NCBI GenBank assembly: GCA_964570765.1
Contig: CAZMZF010000001.1
Span: forward strand, 124,001-188,000
DNA: 64,000 nt
Direction: 5' to 3'
Source: CAZMZF01 sp964570765
GTDB lineage: Bacteria > Zixibacteria > MSB-5A5 > RBG-16-43-9
Shown: piece by piece, positions 31,369 through 39,102 of the stretch
Numbering within the stretch: the stretch's first letter is position 1
Layout of the letters: the number at the start of each line of letters is the position of its first letter
Notes under the pieces: model-generated
What the model was told of the DNA's origin: nothing
Seen by the model: the letters and a program-made list of their open reading frames with translations, nothing else
Databases searched by the model: none
Program-made: the position numbers and the translations under genes

Positions 31369-32514
31369 ATGAATGAACACAGTTCGATTTCTCTCACTGT
31401 CCCTGTCTTCGACTCCGAGGTCGCTCAGACTCGAGGAGAGCAAGGTCGAAGGGAAGGAAGATATATTTATGGAATAATCCAAACAAATGAAAAGAAAAGC
31501 TTTGGTTCAATTGGATTAAATGACCCTAAAAAAGAAGTATATACAGTTCCATACCAGGATATCAGCGCGGTAGTCAGCGATTCACCGATTATAGCTTATG
31601 ATTCCATGACAAAAGACCTGGTGGTTAAGGATCTTTTTTCTCATCAGTGGGTTATCGAGAAGGTTATGAAGAATCATACCATTATCCCTATGAAATTCGG
31701 AACATTTGCGGAAAAAGAAGAGGAAGTTTTGGAGATTTTAAAAAACGAATATAAACAATTTAAAGAGGCTCTTAACTTGATAAGCAATAAAATAGAGTTA
31801 GATGTGGTGGCTATATGGAATAAAGAGATAATTTTTAAAGAAATTGCAGAGGAGAGGGAAATCAAAGAGCTTAAAGAAAAAATTGCTACTAATCCAGCTG
31901 ATCCACAACTCAATGACCGAATAAAATTAGGCAAAATGGTTGAAAAGTCTCTGAAGAAAAAAAATCAGGAGTATGCGGAAGAGATCCTGGGCACTTTAAA
32001 GGAGAGAGCTTTTGATTTTTGCACCCATGATACTTTAGATGATACCATGATACTAAACTCCTCTTTTCTTTTAGATAGAAACAGAGAAAAAGATTTCGAT
32101 AAAAAGTTAAATGAGTTAGATGAAAAATATAAAAAGAAGATCAACTTCAGATGTGTGGGACCTCTGCCTCCGTATGGCTTTAGTACTATAAAGGTGAAAA
32201 AGTGGCAATTTGAGGATATCGATAAAGCCAGAAGGTTATTGGGATTGGGGGAAGAAATTACCCGCCCCGAGATCAAAAGCGCACACCGCAAACTGGTCTT
32301 TAAGTATCATCCGGATAAAAATCCTGAAGGGATCCCTTTGGATAAAAAATTTAATGAGTTGACCCAAGCTTATAAGCTTTTACTTGAATATTGTCAATCC
32401 GATCTCAAGACACAGAATACGTGCCGATGCTCCTTGCGAAAAGAAAAGGTTGAGAATTCTATTCTGATTAAAATTTTAAAAATGGAGCAGGAGCCGGAAG
32501 GGAAGAAATATTGA
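31369..32514 (+). CDS. gvpF: GvpF/L protein fused to a C-terminal J-domain
   Basis: Residues about 35-265 are a GvpF/L domain: GRYIYGIIQTNEKKSFGSIGL, VYTVPYQDISAVVSD, VIEKVMKNHTIIPMKFGTF, LNSSFLLDRNREKDFDKKLNEL, RCVGPLPPYGFSTI. Residues about 275-345 form a J-domain (DIDKARRLLGLGEEITRPEIKSAHRKLVFKYHPDKNPEG) with HPD at 314-316, the site that stimulates Hsp70. J-domains are usually N-terminal in DnaJ; here it extends GvpF/L. The start ATG 31369 has AGAGGT upstream. Right after it comes a 76-bp repeat read in frame (VPVFDSEVAQTRGEQGRR); no in-frame start exists after the repeat. The last 4 bp overlap the next gene. Confidence 0.88.
   Translation: MNEHSSISLTVPVFDSEVAQTRGEQGRREGRYIYGIIQTNEKKSFGSIGLNDPKKEVYTVPYQDISAVVSDSPIIAYDSMTKDLVVKDLFSHQWVIEKVMKNHTIIPMKFGTFAEKEEEVLEILKNEYKQFKEALNLISNKIELDVVAIWNKEIIFKEIAEEREIKELKEKIATNPADPQLNDRIKLGKMVEKSLKKKNQEYAEEILGTLKERAFDFCTHDTLDDTMILNSSFLLDRNREKDFDKKLNELDEKYKKKINFRCVGPLPPYGFSTIKVKKWQFEDIDKARRLLGLGEEITRPEIKSAHRKLVFKYHPDKNPEGIPLDKKFNELTQAYKLLLEYCQSDLKTQNTCRCSLRKEKVENSILIKILKMEQEPEGKKY
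31379..31454 (+). repeat. 76-bp repeat in the 5' end of gvpF/L, exact inverted copy at 38281
   Basis: Begins ACAGTTCGATTTCTCTCACT and ends GAGCAAGGTCGAAGGGA. It is identical in all 76 positions to the reverse complement of 38281-38356. It is translated in frame here. Confidence 0.9.
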
Positions 32515-33128
32515 TAAAACTAATCTATGTTCCGGTGATCCATACTGAGGCGGATATGGGCTCGGTAGCTAAGGCACTAAAAGAGGAATACATCAAAAGG
32601 TATGGCCTGAAAAGATGGGATGAACATATTGAAGTGATTAACAGCATGTGGCAGGGGATAAGACAAAAGATATTCGACTTAGGATTGGATTACAACAAGA
32701 CAAAAGTTTATCAGGATGGACTGCCAGTTTGTAATAAAGAGTTAGCCATAGCTTCTGATTTGGCCCAAGCGGGCAATGAAAATTTTAAGATAATTTTGGA
32801 ATTAGTTCAACGGGGAGCAAAGTTGATAGGGACTGAGGAACCGGGACTGCTTTTAGAAGAGTACAACTATATCAAAGCTGTTACCAAAATTGATAACTTA
32901 GAAGAAAAAGGAAAAGCCGTTAAAAAATACGAAAAGAAGGCTTTGGATTTACTTAAAAGAAGGGACGAATACATTGCTAATAGGATCACTAAAACACTAA
33001 TGGAGGGAGAAACCGGAATTCTTTTCATCGGGATGAAACACAGGGTGGATGAAAAATTTTCCAGAGATATAGAAGTTAGCTATCTGATCTTTCGACTACC
33101 ATTTAAAGAAAGCTGTAAAAAATGGTGA
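32511..33128 (+). CDS. Conserved gas vesicle cluster protein, function unknown
   Basis: A 205-aa soluble protein beginning at TTG within the previous stop (TTGA overlap; GGAAGGGAAG upstream). It opens IKLIYVPVIHTEADMGSVAKAL, continues with NSMWQGIRQKIFDLGLDYNKTKVYQDGLPV and EEPGLLLEEYNYI, and ends with GETGILFIGMKHRVDEKF. The two motifs with HTE and GMKHR could form a metal or nucleotide site. I do not recognise the family. It overlaps the next gene by 7 bp, so it belongs to the operon. Confidence 0.7.
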   Translation: MIKLIYVPVIHTEADMGSVAKALKEEYIKRYGLKRWDEHIEVINSMWQGIRQKIFDLGLDYNKTKVYQDGLPVCNKELAIASDLAQAGNENFKIILELVQRGAKLIGTEEPGLLLEEYNYIKAVTKIDNLEEKGKAVKKYEKKALDLLKRRDEYIANRITKTLMEGETGILFIGMKHRVDEKFSRDIEVSYLIFRLPFKESCKKW

Positions 33129-33640
33129 AGTATAGACGCATTAAGGGGATCCATGATATTGTCACTACGGTACATAAGCCGAGAAGAAAAGATAATACTG
33201 AAATAGATGTCGGTGGTGCAGGCTTAGGGGGTTTTGGTTCAGCAGATGAGTCCATAAAGAAGGTTAACCTGGTTTGTCCGCGTACCTGGGTCTTCTCCAC
33301 TAGACCAAAATTTATTCGCCATCAAAAGCCAATTGAGAAATCCCTCTTGGTGGAAAAAGTTGAGGAACCGGTAGTAAATGTTTTTGAGGAGATAAAGGAG
33401 GTAGTGGTGCTGGCAGAAATGCCGGGTGCAAACAAAGAGAGTATTAATTGTAAAGTAAAGGATGACATTCTTTTTATATCGGCAGAGGCTAAGGATCAAT
33501 GGGGAGCAAAAAAATATGAGAAGGAGATCTTATTGCCTTTTGTAGTCAGCCCAGGTAGTCTGAAAACCTCATATGAGAATCAAATCTTAGAGATTAAACT
33601 GAACAGAGAGGAAAAGAGGACAAGTAAAAAAAGGAGATAA
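33122..33640 (+). CDS. gvpH: GvpH-type Hsp20 protein (second of three)
   Basis: A 172-aa protein with a Gly-rich N-terminal region (IDVGGAGLGGFGSADES) and an Hsp20 domain at about 85-165 (EPVVNVFEEIKEVVVLAEMPGANKESINCKVKDDILFISAEAK..KYEKEILLPF..SLKTSYENQILEIKL). It is the second such gene and diverges clearly from the first outside the Hsp20 core, so the three are not recent copies. A basic KRTSKKRR tail ends it. It overlaps the upstream gene by 7 bp and is followed after 1 bp by a receiver protein. Confidence 0.85.
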   Translation: MVKYRRIKGIHDIVTTVHKPRRKDNTEIDVGGAGLGGFGSADESIKKVNLVCPRTWVFSTRPKFIRHQKPIEKSLLVEKVEEPVVNVFEEIKEVVVLAEMPGANKESINCKVKDDILFISAEAKDQWGAKKYEKEILLPFVVSPGSLKTSYENQILEIKLNREEKRTSKKRR

Positions 33641-33641
33641 A

Positions 33642-34016
33642 ATGAAACCCACTATTTTGATAGTTGATGATGAAAAAGAGATCTGTGATCTCTTTCAAGA
33701 TATTCTAACCCAAGAGGGGTATAAGGTATTTACAGCCACCAATGGGGCAGAGGCAATCTCTTTAGGAAAGCAAAATAGACTTGATTTGGCTCTTCTGGAC
33801 ATAAAGATGCCCGGGATGGATGGAATAGAGACATTTCAAGAGTTAAGAAAGTTTAAAAAGGACCTGGAGGTGATCATCCTAACCGGTTACGGAACCTTAA
33901 AGACAGCTAAGGAAGCGATGAAATTAGGTGCTTATGATTTTCTAACGAAGCCATTTGATTTGGGGTTAGTAAAAAACATCATCCATCAAGCTTTAGAAAG
34001 GAAAAAAGAGGTATAA
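33642..34016 (+). CDS. CheY-like single-domain response regulator
   Basis: A 124-aa complete receiver: acidic pair D9/D10 (ILIVDDEKEI), phospho-acceptor D53 (LALLDIKMPGMDG), T81 in ILTGYG and K103 in LTKPFD. It has no output domain. Unlike the receiver at the start of the operon, all catalytic residues are present. It lies between a gvpH and a gvpF/L gene with 1-2 bp spacing, so it is co-translated with vesicle assembly factors. The kinase is not encoded nearby in the cluster. Confidence 0.92.
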   Translation: MKPTILIVDDEKEICDLFQDILTQEGYKVFTATNGAEAISLGKQNRLDLALLDIKMPGMDGIETFQELRKFKKDLEVIILTGYGTLKTAKEAMKLGAYDFLTKPFDLGLVKNIIHQALERKKEV

Positions 34017-34018
34017 AA

Positions 34019-34828
34019 GTGACGGCGGAGAGTAAATCTAAAGAAGGTATATATATTTATTGCGTGATAGATTTTAAAGAAGGAGAATTGGAAAAAAACT
34101 TTGGTCCCTTAGGCATGGGTGAAAGAGGGGATGAGGTGCGTTCCTTAAGGTACAAAGATGTCGCAGTGGTGATCAGCAGTTCCCCAATTAAAAAATATCC
34201 GGTCTGCAGAGAAAACTGTTTGGGCCACCAGCAGGCAGTCGAGGCGGTGATGAAGGAAGGTTTTACTGTTCTCCCGGTCAGATATTGCACTATTGCGGAG
34301 GATGAAGGGCAAGTGAAGAAGATTTTGAAAAGAGATCATGAAAGATTTAAGGATTTACTTCTAAAGATGGAAAATAAGGTGGAGCTGGGTTTGAAGGCAA
34401 TATTCGATGAAAAGCTGATTTATCAGGACATTCTTGCTAAAAACAAAGAGATCAGATTATGGAAAGAAAAGTTGATAAACAAACCTCCGGAGAAGACTTA
34501 TCATCAGCGAATCAAGGTAGGGAGGATGGTTGAATCTGCACTTAATGCGGAAAAGGAAAAAGCGAAAACGTTAGCACTGAGAACCTTGAAAGGACTGGCT
34601 GAGGATTATGTCGTGGCGGATAATTACGGGGAAAGGATGTTTTTAAATGCTTCCTTCTTAGTAGAGAGAAACAAAGAGCCAGAATTTGATAAGAAGGTGG
34701 ATGAGTTAAATGAGAGGTTCGGGCAAGGGTTGAAGCTAAAATATGTGGGAGAGATGCCTCCTTTTAATTTCGTCTGTCTGGAGATAGACTTGGATGTAGA
34801 GGGGGTGGAGTTAGATGTTACTGATTGA
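34019..34828 (+). CDS. gvpF: Gas vesicle protein GvpF/L (second)
   Basis: A 269-aa GvpF/L protein: GIYIYCVIDFKEGELEKNFGPLGM, DVAVVISSSPIKKYPVCRENCLGHQQAVEAVMKEGFTVLPVRYCTIAEDEGQVKKIL in the first domain, then an alpha-helical second domain ending LNASFLVERNKEPEFDKKVDELNERFGQGLKLKYVGEMPPFNFV. It starts at GTG three bases after the receiver gene. These proteins bind GvpA as nucleation or chaperone factors. It overlaps gvpG by 14 bp. Confidence 0.93.
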   Translation: MTAESKSKEGIYIYCVIDFKEGELEKNFGPLGMGERGDEVRSLRYKDVAVVISSSPIKKYPVCRENCLGHQQAVEAVMKEGFTVLPVRYCTIAEDEGQVKKILKRDHERFKDLLLKMENKVELGLKAIFDEKLIYQDILAKNKEIRLWKEKLINKPPEKTYHQRIKVGRMVESALNAEKEKAKTLALRTLKGLAEDYVVADNYGERMFLNASFLVERNKEPEFDKKVDELNERFGQGLKLKYVGEMPPFNFVCLEIDLDVEGVELDVTD

Positions 34829-35045
34829 TGATATACTACTTATGCCCTTTAATGGGCTTATAGGGGTCTTCAAAACCATACATGATATGGCGGAAAAAGA
34901 AGTAAATGATGAAAAATATACACTGGAAAAATTAATGGAACTACAGCTGCGCTACGAACTGGATGAGATAAGCGAGGAGGAATATAATAGGGAGGAAGCA
35001 AAATTGCAGGCAAAATTAAATGCTATCAGAGAGGCTAAAATCTAA
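34815..35045 (+). CDS. gvpG: Gas vesicle protein GvpG
   Basis: A 76-aa protein with the family pattern LLIDDILLMPFNGLIGVFKTIHDMAEKEVNDEKYTLEKLMELQLRYELDEISEEEYNREEAKL: a hydrophobic N-terminal helix and a charged coiled coil. It is a minor assembly protein that interacts with GvpF/L. The start lies inside the 3' end of gvpF/L. Confidence 0.93.
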   Translation: MLLIDDILLMPFNGLIGVFKTIHDMAEKEVNDEKYTLEKLMELQLRYELDEISEEEYNREEAKLQAKLNAIREAKI

Positions 35046-35083
35046 AGCAGAATATAACTCACTTTTTAAAAGGAGGTGACAAA

Positions 35084-35350
35084 ATGGAAATGACAGTGCC
35101 GAAATTAATCGAGCTAGCGCGAGAGCAATTAACCGAGGTGATAGGGTTGAAGCTCTCCTCAACTCTGGGTGCTTCAAAAGATGATAAGGGTTGGCTAATC
35201 TCTGTGGAGATGGTCGAGAAGAAATCAATTCCGGATGGGATGGACATATTAGCAACCTACGAAGCCCGGCTAAATGATAGGGGTGAACTGTTGGAGTTTA
35301 GTCGCAAGAAGCTTCGTAAACGCATAGATACTGCTGAAGAGCAGGAATAA
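35084..35350 (+). CDS. gvpO: Gas vesicle protein GvpO
   Basis: An 88-aa protein: LIELAREQLTEVIGLKLSSTLGASKDDKGWLISVEMVEKKSIPDGMDILATYEARLNDRGELLEFSRKKLRKR, matching the GvpO family. AAAAGGAGGTGACAAAATG gives a strong start. GvpO is required for vesicle formation and may be regulatory in haloarchaea. Confidence 0.92.
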   Translation: MEMTVPKLIELAREQLTEVIGLKLSSTLGASKDDKGWLISVEMVEKKSIPDGMDILATYEARLNDRGELLEFSRKKLRKRIDTAEEQE

Positions 35351-35377
35351 GAGGATAGCTAAAACAGGGGAAAAGCG

Positions 35378-37432
35378 ATGCCAGAAAATGGCTCCACTTT
35401 TTTAAGTAATAAAAACTTGAAACTAATACTGTTTGGAGGAAAGGGTGGGAGTGGGAAGACCACATCCGCTGTTGCTACTGCTATACATTTGAGTCAGGTT
35501 AATAAAGACAAAAGAATACTTTTGGTCTCCACTGACCCGGCACACTCCTTAGGAGATAGTTTTAACTTTCGGGTAGGCAATAGAATCACTCCTATAAAAG
35601 ATGTGCCTGGTCTTTCTGCTCTGGAAATAAATGCCCCAGAGCTGCTTGAGGATTTCAAGGAAAAACACGGAGATGTAATCAAGAAGCTGGCTGATCGGGG
35701 CACCTACTTTGATCAACAGGATATAGCCGATTTCTTTAACCTTTCCCTGCCGGGTCTGGATGAGCTCATGGCAATAATAAAGGTAGCGGATATCTTAAAA
35801 TCGAATGATTATGACCTGATCATCCTAGATACTGCTCCTACTGGACACACCATCAGGTTATTAGAACTGCCAGACCAAATGCTCAAATGGATCGATGTTT
35901 TGGATTTAATGCAGCATAAGCATCGTTATATGTCGAAGCGATTCACAGGCGGGTATGTAAAAGATGATGCGGATGAGTTCTTAGAGAAAATGTCTGAGGA
36001 TGTTAAAAGGGTAAGGGCTCTTCTAAGGAATTCAGAGACAACAGAATTTGCTCCGGTTACCATTCCAGAGCCTTTGAGCATAAATGAGACAGAGAGGTTT
36101 CTTTTTACCCTGAAGAATCATAATATCCCGGTAAAAAGTATTATCGTTAATCGGATTGTAGGAGGGGAAGGGTGCGATTTGTGTACCTCCAGAAGAAGGG
36201 ATCAACAGAGGCACATAAAAGAAATTGAGGAGAAGTTTAAGGAATATAATCTTTTCAAAATTCCCTTATTTCCTAAACAGATTCGAGGAATAGATGATTT
36301 GAAAGTGTTCGCTTCAGCCTTGTTTGATGAAACTTCTCAATATCAATCGACTGCTGTTGTTCCATCCTCAACTTGGATATCCACTCAGGATAGGCCTGTT
36401 GATTCAAACTCAAAGCTTTCAGATATTTTCAACAAGAATTTGCAGTTCATCCTGTTCGGTGGAAAGGGAGGAGTGGGCAAAACCTCAATGGCTTCGGCTA
36501 CAGCTTTATATGTAGCTAAACAAAATCCTAAAAAGAAGGTGCTAGTCTTCTCTACAGATCCGGCTCATTCATTATCCGATTCATTTGGCTGCTTAATTGG
36601 AAGTAAGATAACAGCCATAAATGCTCAGGACAATCTCTCTGGGTTAGAAATAGATGCTACCGAATTAGTTGAGGATTTCAAGGATGAATATCGGCAGGAG
36701 ATAGATGAGGTCTTCGATAATTTTATAGGTAATAAATTGGATATAAAGTTTGACCGTGAAGTGATGACCGAGCTTGTCTCCCTTTCTCCTCCAGGATTGG
36801 ATGAGATCATGGCTTTAAAAAAGATTATGGAATTTAGCGAAGATGAAAAATACGATCTTTTTGTTTTAGACACATCTCCCACCGGGCATCTGCTTCGCTT
36901 TTTGGAGCTTCCTTCACTGCTTTTGGACTGGTTAAGAGCCATCTTTAAATTGTTATTGAAATATAAAGAGGTAGTGGGGTTGAGCAAAACAGCCCAAAAA
37001 CTTCTTTCTCTATCAAAAAGTATCAAAAGAATGCAGAAAACACTTGCAGATCCTGAAAAAACTGAATTTGTGGCTATAACTATTCCAGAAGCTATGGGCA
37101 TAGCGGAGACTGGGAGACTGCTTTCCACTCTTAAGAGGCTTGAAATCACCTGTCGACACGTGGTCCTCAATATGCTTATTCCACCCTCCAGGTGTGGATT
37201 TTGCGCCCGCAAGAGGGAGGAACAAAAAAACTATGTCCAAGAGGCTAAGAGGAAATTCTCCGATTATCTGGTTAGTGAAATTCCATTGTTCACCCATGAT
37301 ATTACGGGAATTGACAGTTTAACTGAGCTTTCTGAGGTTATGTATGAGAAAGAGTCCGCAGGATCCAGATTCGGAATGGCAAAAGGTGTCGGAATTTTAA
37401 AATCTGTGCTGCAAAGTATAAGATTGTTTTAA
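35378..37432 (+). CDS. Double ArsA/Get3-like ATPase
   Basis: A 684-aa tandem duplication. The first half has deviant Walker A GGKGGSGKT (20-29) with STDPAHSLGDSF; the second half has GGKGGVGKT (about residue 358) with STDPAHSLSDSF. Each half has a CxxC (CDLC, CGFC), the zinc-binding dimer motif of Get3, and LDTAPTGHT/LDTSPTGHL. No arsenite-site Cys triad or ars gene is seen. Get3-type proteins shield hydrophobic helices before membrane insertion, so a role in handling GvpA or related hydrophobic proteins is plausible. Near the C-terminus (about 660) SAGSRFG is encoded by a GGATCC palindrome. Confidence 0.9.
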   Translation: MPENGSTFLSNKNLKLILFGGKGGSGKTTSAVATAIHLSQVNKDKRILLVSTDPAHSLGDSFNFRVGNRITPIKDVPGLSALEINAPELLEDFKEKHGDVIKKLADRGTYFDQQDIADFFNLSLPGLDELMAIIKVADILKSNDYDLIILDTAPTGHTIRLLELPDQMLKWIDVLDLMQHKHRYMSKRFTGGYVKDDADEFLEKMSEDVKRVRALLRNSETTEFAPVTIPEPLSINETERFLFTLKNHNIPVKSIIVNRIVGGEGCDLCTSRRRDQQRHIKEIEEKFKEYNLFKIPLFPKQIRGIDDLKVFASALFDETSQYQSTAVVPSSTWISTQDRPVDSNSKLSDIFNKNLQFILFGGKGGVGKTSMASATALYVAKQNPKKKVLVFSTDPAHSLSDSFGCLIGSKITAINAQDNLSGLEIDATELVEDFKDEYRQEIDEVFDNFIGNKLDIKFDREVMTELVSLSPPGLDEIMALKKIMEFSEDEKYDLFVLDTSPTGHLLRFLELPSLLLDWLRAIFKLLLKYKEVVGLSKTAQKLLSLSKSIKRMQKTLADPEKTEFVAITIPEAMGIAETGRLLSTLKRLEITCRHVVLNMLIPPSRCGFCARKREEQKNYVQEAKRKFSDYLVSEIPLFTHDITGIDSLTELSEVMYEKESAGSRFGMAKGVGILKSVLQSIRLF
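37355..37375 (+). repeat. GGATCC mini-palindrome near the end of the ArsA-like gene
   Basis: TCCGCAGGATCC followed by AGATTCGGA, in frame (SAGSRFG). It combines the left half of the 28207 copy and the right half of the 24992 copy. Confidence 0.7.
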
Positions 37433-37451
37433 ATTTAGTAATTAAATCAGG

Positions 37452-37598
37452 ATGGATAGATCCACAAGGAAGAAAAGGAAAAGAGAGTCCGAATTCTGGA
37501 TCTATAGGAAAAGCGAGCTGAAAAAGAATCGGGTAGAAAATCCGAAGTTGAAAAAACCCAGGGAGATTCAGATGTGGTATGAAGAAGCAGATAGTTAA
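37452..37598 (+). CDS. Possible 48-aa basic protein
   Basis: MDRSTRKKRKRESEFWIYRK...IQMWYEEADS. Very basic, with a TCCGAATTCTGGATC...AGGA palindrome (37488-37509) encoding SEFWIYR. The ribosome site is weak (TCAGG). It fits the gap between the ArsA-like and GvpJ-like genes, but could be chance. Confidence 0.3.
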   Translation: MDRSTRKKRKRESEFWIYRKSELKKNRVENPKLKKPREIQMWYEEADS

Positions 37599-37628
37599 AA
37601 ATAAATTTCCAGAAAGGGGTAATTCAAA

Positions 37629-37982
37629 ATGGCTTTAAAGGCAACCAAAGAGACCAGCGGCACCTTGGCAGATATAATAGATAGGATTTTGGATAAGGGA
37701 TTGGTGATCAATGCGGATATCATGGTGTCTGTGGCTGGGGTTGAGCTTTTGGGTATCAAAATAAGAGCAGCTTTAGCCTCATTTGAGACAGCCGCTAAGT
37801 ATGGTTTGGAGTTTCCCTCAGGCACTAATCTGCAAACTGAGGCTTGGAAAGAAGCCAAGGTGAACAAGGAGAATTGCCCTCAGTGCGGGGAAAAAGTTAG
37901 CACAGAAGAGCTTCTCACCACCGGTTGTCCTTGGTGTGGTTGGGTAAGTGCCAAGGCAAAAGCACAGCTAACTGCGTGCTAA
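37629..37982 (+). CDS. gvpJ: GvpA/J-family protein with C-terminal zinc ribbon
   Basis: Residues 10-65 are a GvpA-fold domain (TLADIIDRILDKGLVINADIMVSVAGVELLGIKIRAALASFETAAKYGL). The C-terminal 35 residues form a zinc ribbon: CPQCGEKVSTEELLTTGCPWCGW, with two CxxC pairs 16 residues apart. Minor shell proteins GvpJ/M/S have this core, but a zinc ribbon is not a usual part. It could cap the vesicle tip or recruit a partner. The start follows AAAGGGGTAATTCAAAATG. A related zinc ribbon is left at 38129. Confidence 0.85.
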   Translation: MALKATKETSGTLADIIDRILDKGLVINADIMVSVAGVELLGIKIRAALASFETAAKYGLEFPSGTNLQTEAWKEAKVNKENCPQCGEKVSTEELLTTGCPWCGWVSAKAKAQLTAC

Positions 37983-38128
37983 GATGATGAAACATGGAAG
38001 AAGAAAAGGATATTTATCTTTAAACTTAAAAACACTTAAACGGTTTTCGACCCTATTTGAAATGCGCTCTTAGATAAGGTTGATCAACTGTCAATCAGCA
38101 GATCGAAGAAGAAAAAAATTGGTGAAGA

Positions 38129-38280
38129 GTGGTACCATGTGTTAAGCCAACACAGACAGGGAATAAAAAACTAGACTCAGGACTATTCAGAATAAATTGC
38201 TCTAGGTGTAAAGATAGAATTGTAAGAGAGGAGGTTTTAAAAAAAGGGTGTTATATATGCGGTTCGACCGTTCGAGTCGC
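38129..38280 (+). pseudogene. Zinc-ribbon fragment, end replaced by a repeat
   Basis: The frame from GTG 38129 encodes NCSRCKDRIVREEVLKKGCYICGST, a zinc ribbon with the same spacing as the one in the GvpJ-like protein just upstream. No GvpA domain precedes it, and at 38281 the frame enters the 76-bp repeat and stops inside the next bases. It is probably the tail of a decayed duplicate. A small free zinc-ribbon protein is the alternative. Confidence 0.5.
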
Positions 38281-38356
38281 TCCCTTCGACCTTGCTCTCC
38301 TCGAGTCTGAGCGACCTCGGAGTCGAAGACAGGGACAGTGAGAGAAATCGAACTGT
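38281..38356 (-). repeat. 76-bp repeat, exact inverted copy of 31379-31454
   Basis: TCCCTTCGACCTTGCTCTCC at the left and GAGAAATCGAACTGT at the right. A shortened third copy follows at 38391-38432 (CTCCCTTCGACCTTACTCAG...AATCGAACTGTCA) in the same orientation. Confidence 0.9.
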
Positions 38357-38482
38357 CACGGTGCTGAGCCAAGTAGAAGCACAAGCTCCCTTCGACCTTA
38401 CTCAGGGACAGTGAGAGGAATCGAACTGTCACCCCCTGAGTAAAACCGAAGGGTGGTTACAAATTAAGAGAAGGATAAACCT

Positions 38483-39100
38483 ATGAAAAAATCAGGGAAA
38501 AAGGAAAAAGTCAAACAAAAAGAAAGAGTAACGAAGCTAGACGAAAAAATGAAGGAATCAGAAGAGGCCCAAAGTGGAGAAAAGTCCGAGGGAGTGGCAG
38601 AGGATGTGCTTCAAGGAGTAGGCAAGATCATCCCGGGATTGGGTGGTTTGCTGAAAGGATTGGGGAAATCGTCTGCTTTTAAAGAAAGATTAAGAAAGAT
38701 CAACCAGGAAATTGAGCGGAAGCTCAAGGAAACACCGCTAAAAAGAACGGAAGATAGAGGCCCACATATCGAAAGCAATTTTTCTGCCAGACCCTTATTC
38801 CAAGAAGAGGAACTCCCCTTTGGAAGAAAGCTAAAAAAGGAGCCTGAACCTCTTCTAAAACCAAAAGAACCTGTGATGGATGTCTTTGATGAAAGGGATC
38901 ATCTAAGAATAATTGCTGAATTACCGGGAGTAGCTGAAAAAGATATAAAGACAAATTTAGAAAAAGACAGGCTAACTATTAAGATCAATTCACCTGGTTG
39001 GAAACCAGAGCACAAGGTAGCTTTACCTTATGCTCCAACAGGTAAGCTAGAGAAGTTCTTTCGAAACGGCTTCTTAGAGATCAAAGTGGGGAAAGATTAA
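38483..39100 (+). CDS. gvpH: GvpH-type Hsp20 protein (third of three)
   Basis: A 205-aa protein. A Lys/Glu-rich N-terminal segment (1-35) precedes DVLQGVGKIIPGLGGLLKGLGKSSAFKERLRKINQEIERK, an amphipathic Gly-rich stretch similar in style to the first GvpH. The C-terminal Hsp20 domain is at about 130-205 (EPVMDVFDERDHLRIIAELPGVAEKDIKTNLEKDRLTIKI..KVALPYAP). A short Hsp20 domain without the usual C-terminal IxI is typical of GvpH. It precedes gvpK by 2 bp. Confidence 0.85.
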   Translation: MKKSGKKEKVKQKERVTKLDEKMKESEEAQSGEKSEGVAEDVLQGVGKIIPGLGGLLKGLGKSSAFKERLRKINQEIERKLKETPLKRTEDRGPHIESNFSARPLFQEEELPFGRKLKKEPEPLLKPKEPVMDVFDERDHLRIIAELPGVAEKDIKTNLEKDRLTIKINSPGWKPEHKVALPYAPTGKLEKFFRNGFLEIKVGKD

Positions 39101-39102
39101 TT

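Noticed and set aside
36625..37212. 195-codon open frame on the minus strand opposite the ArsA-like gene
   Set aside because: Serine-rich antisense shadow without start signals; the plus-strand ATPase is unambiguous.
35378..37432. Arsenite resistance role for the ArsA-like protein
   Set aside because: No arsenite-site cysteine triad, no arsB, arsR or arsC nearby; CxxC pairs and the gas vesicle context favour a Get3-like function.
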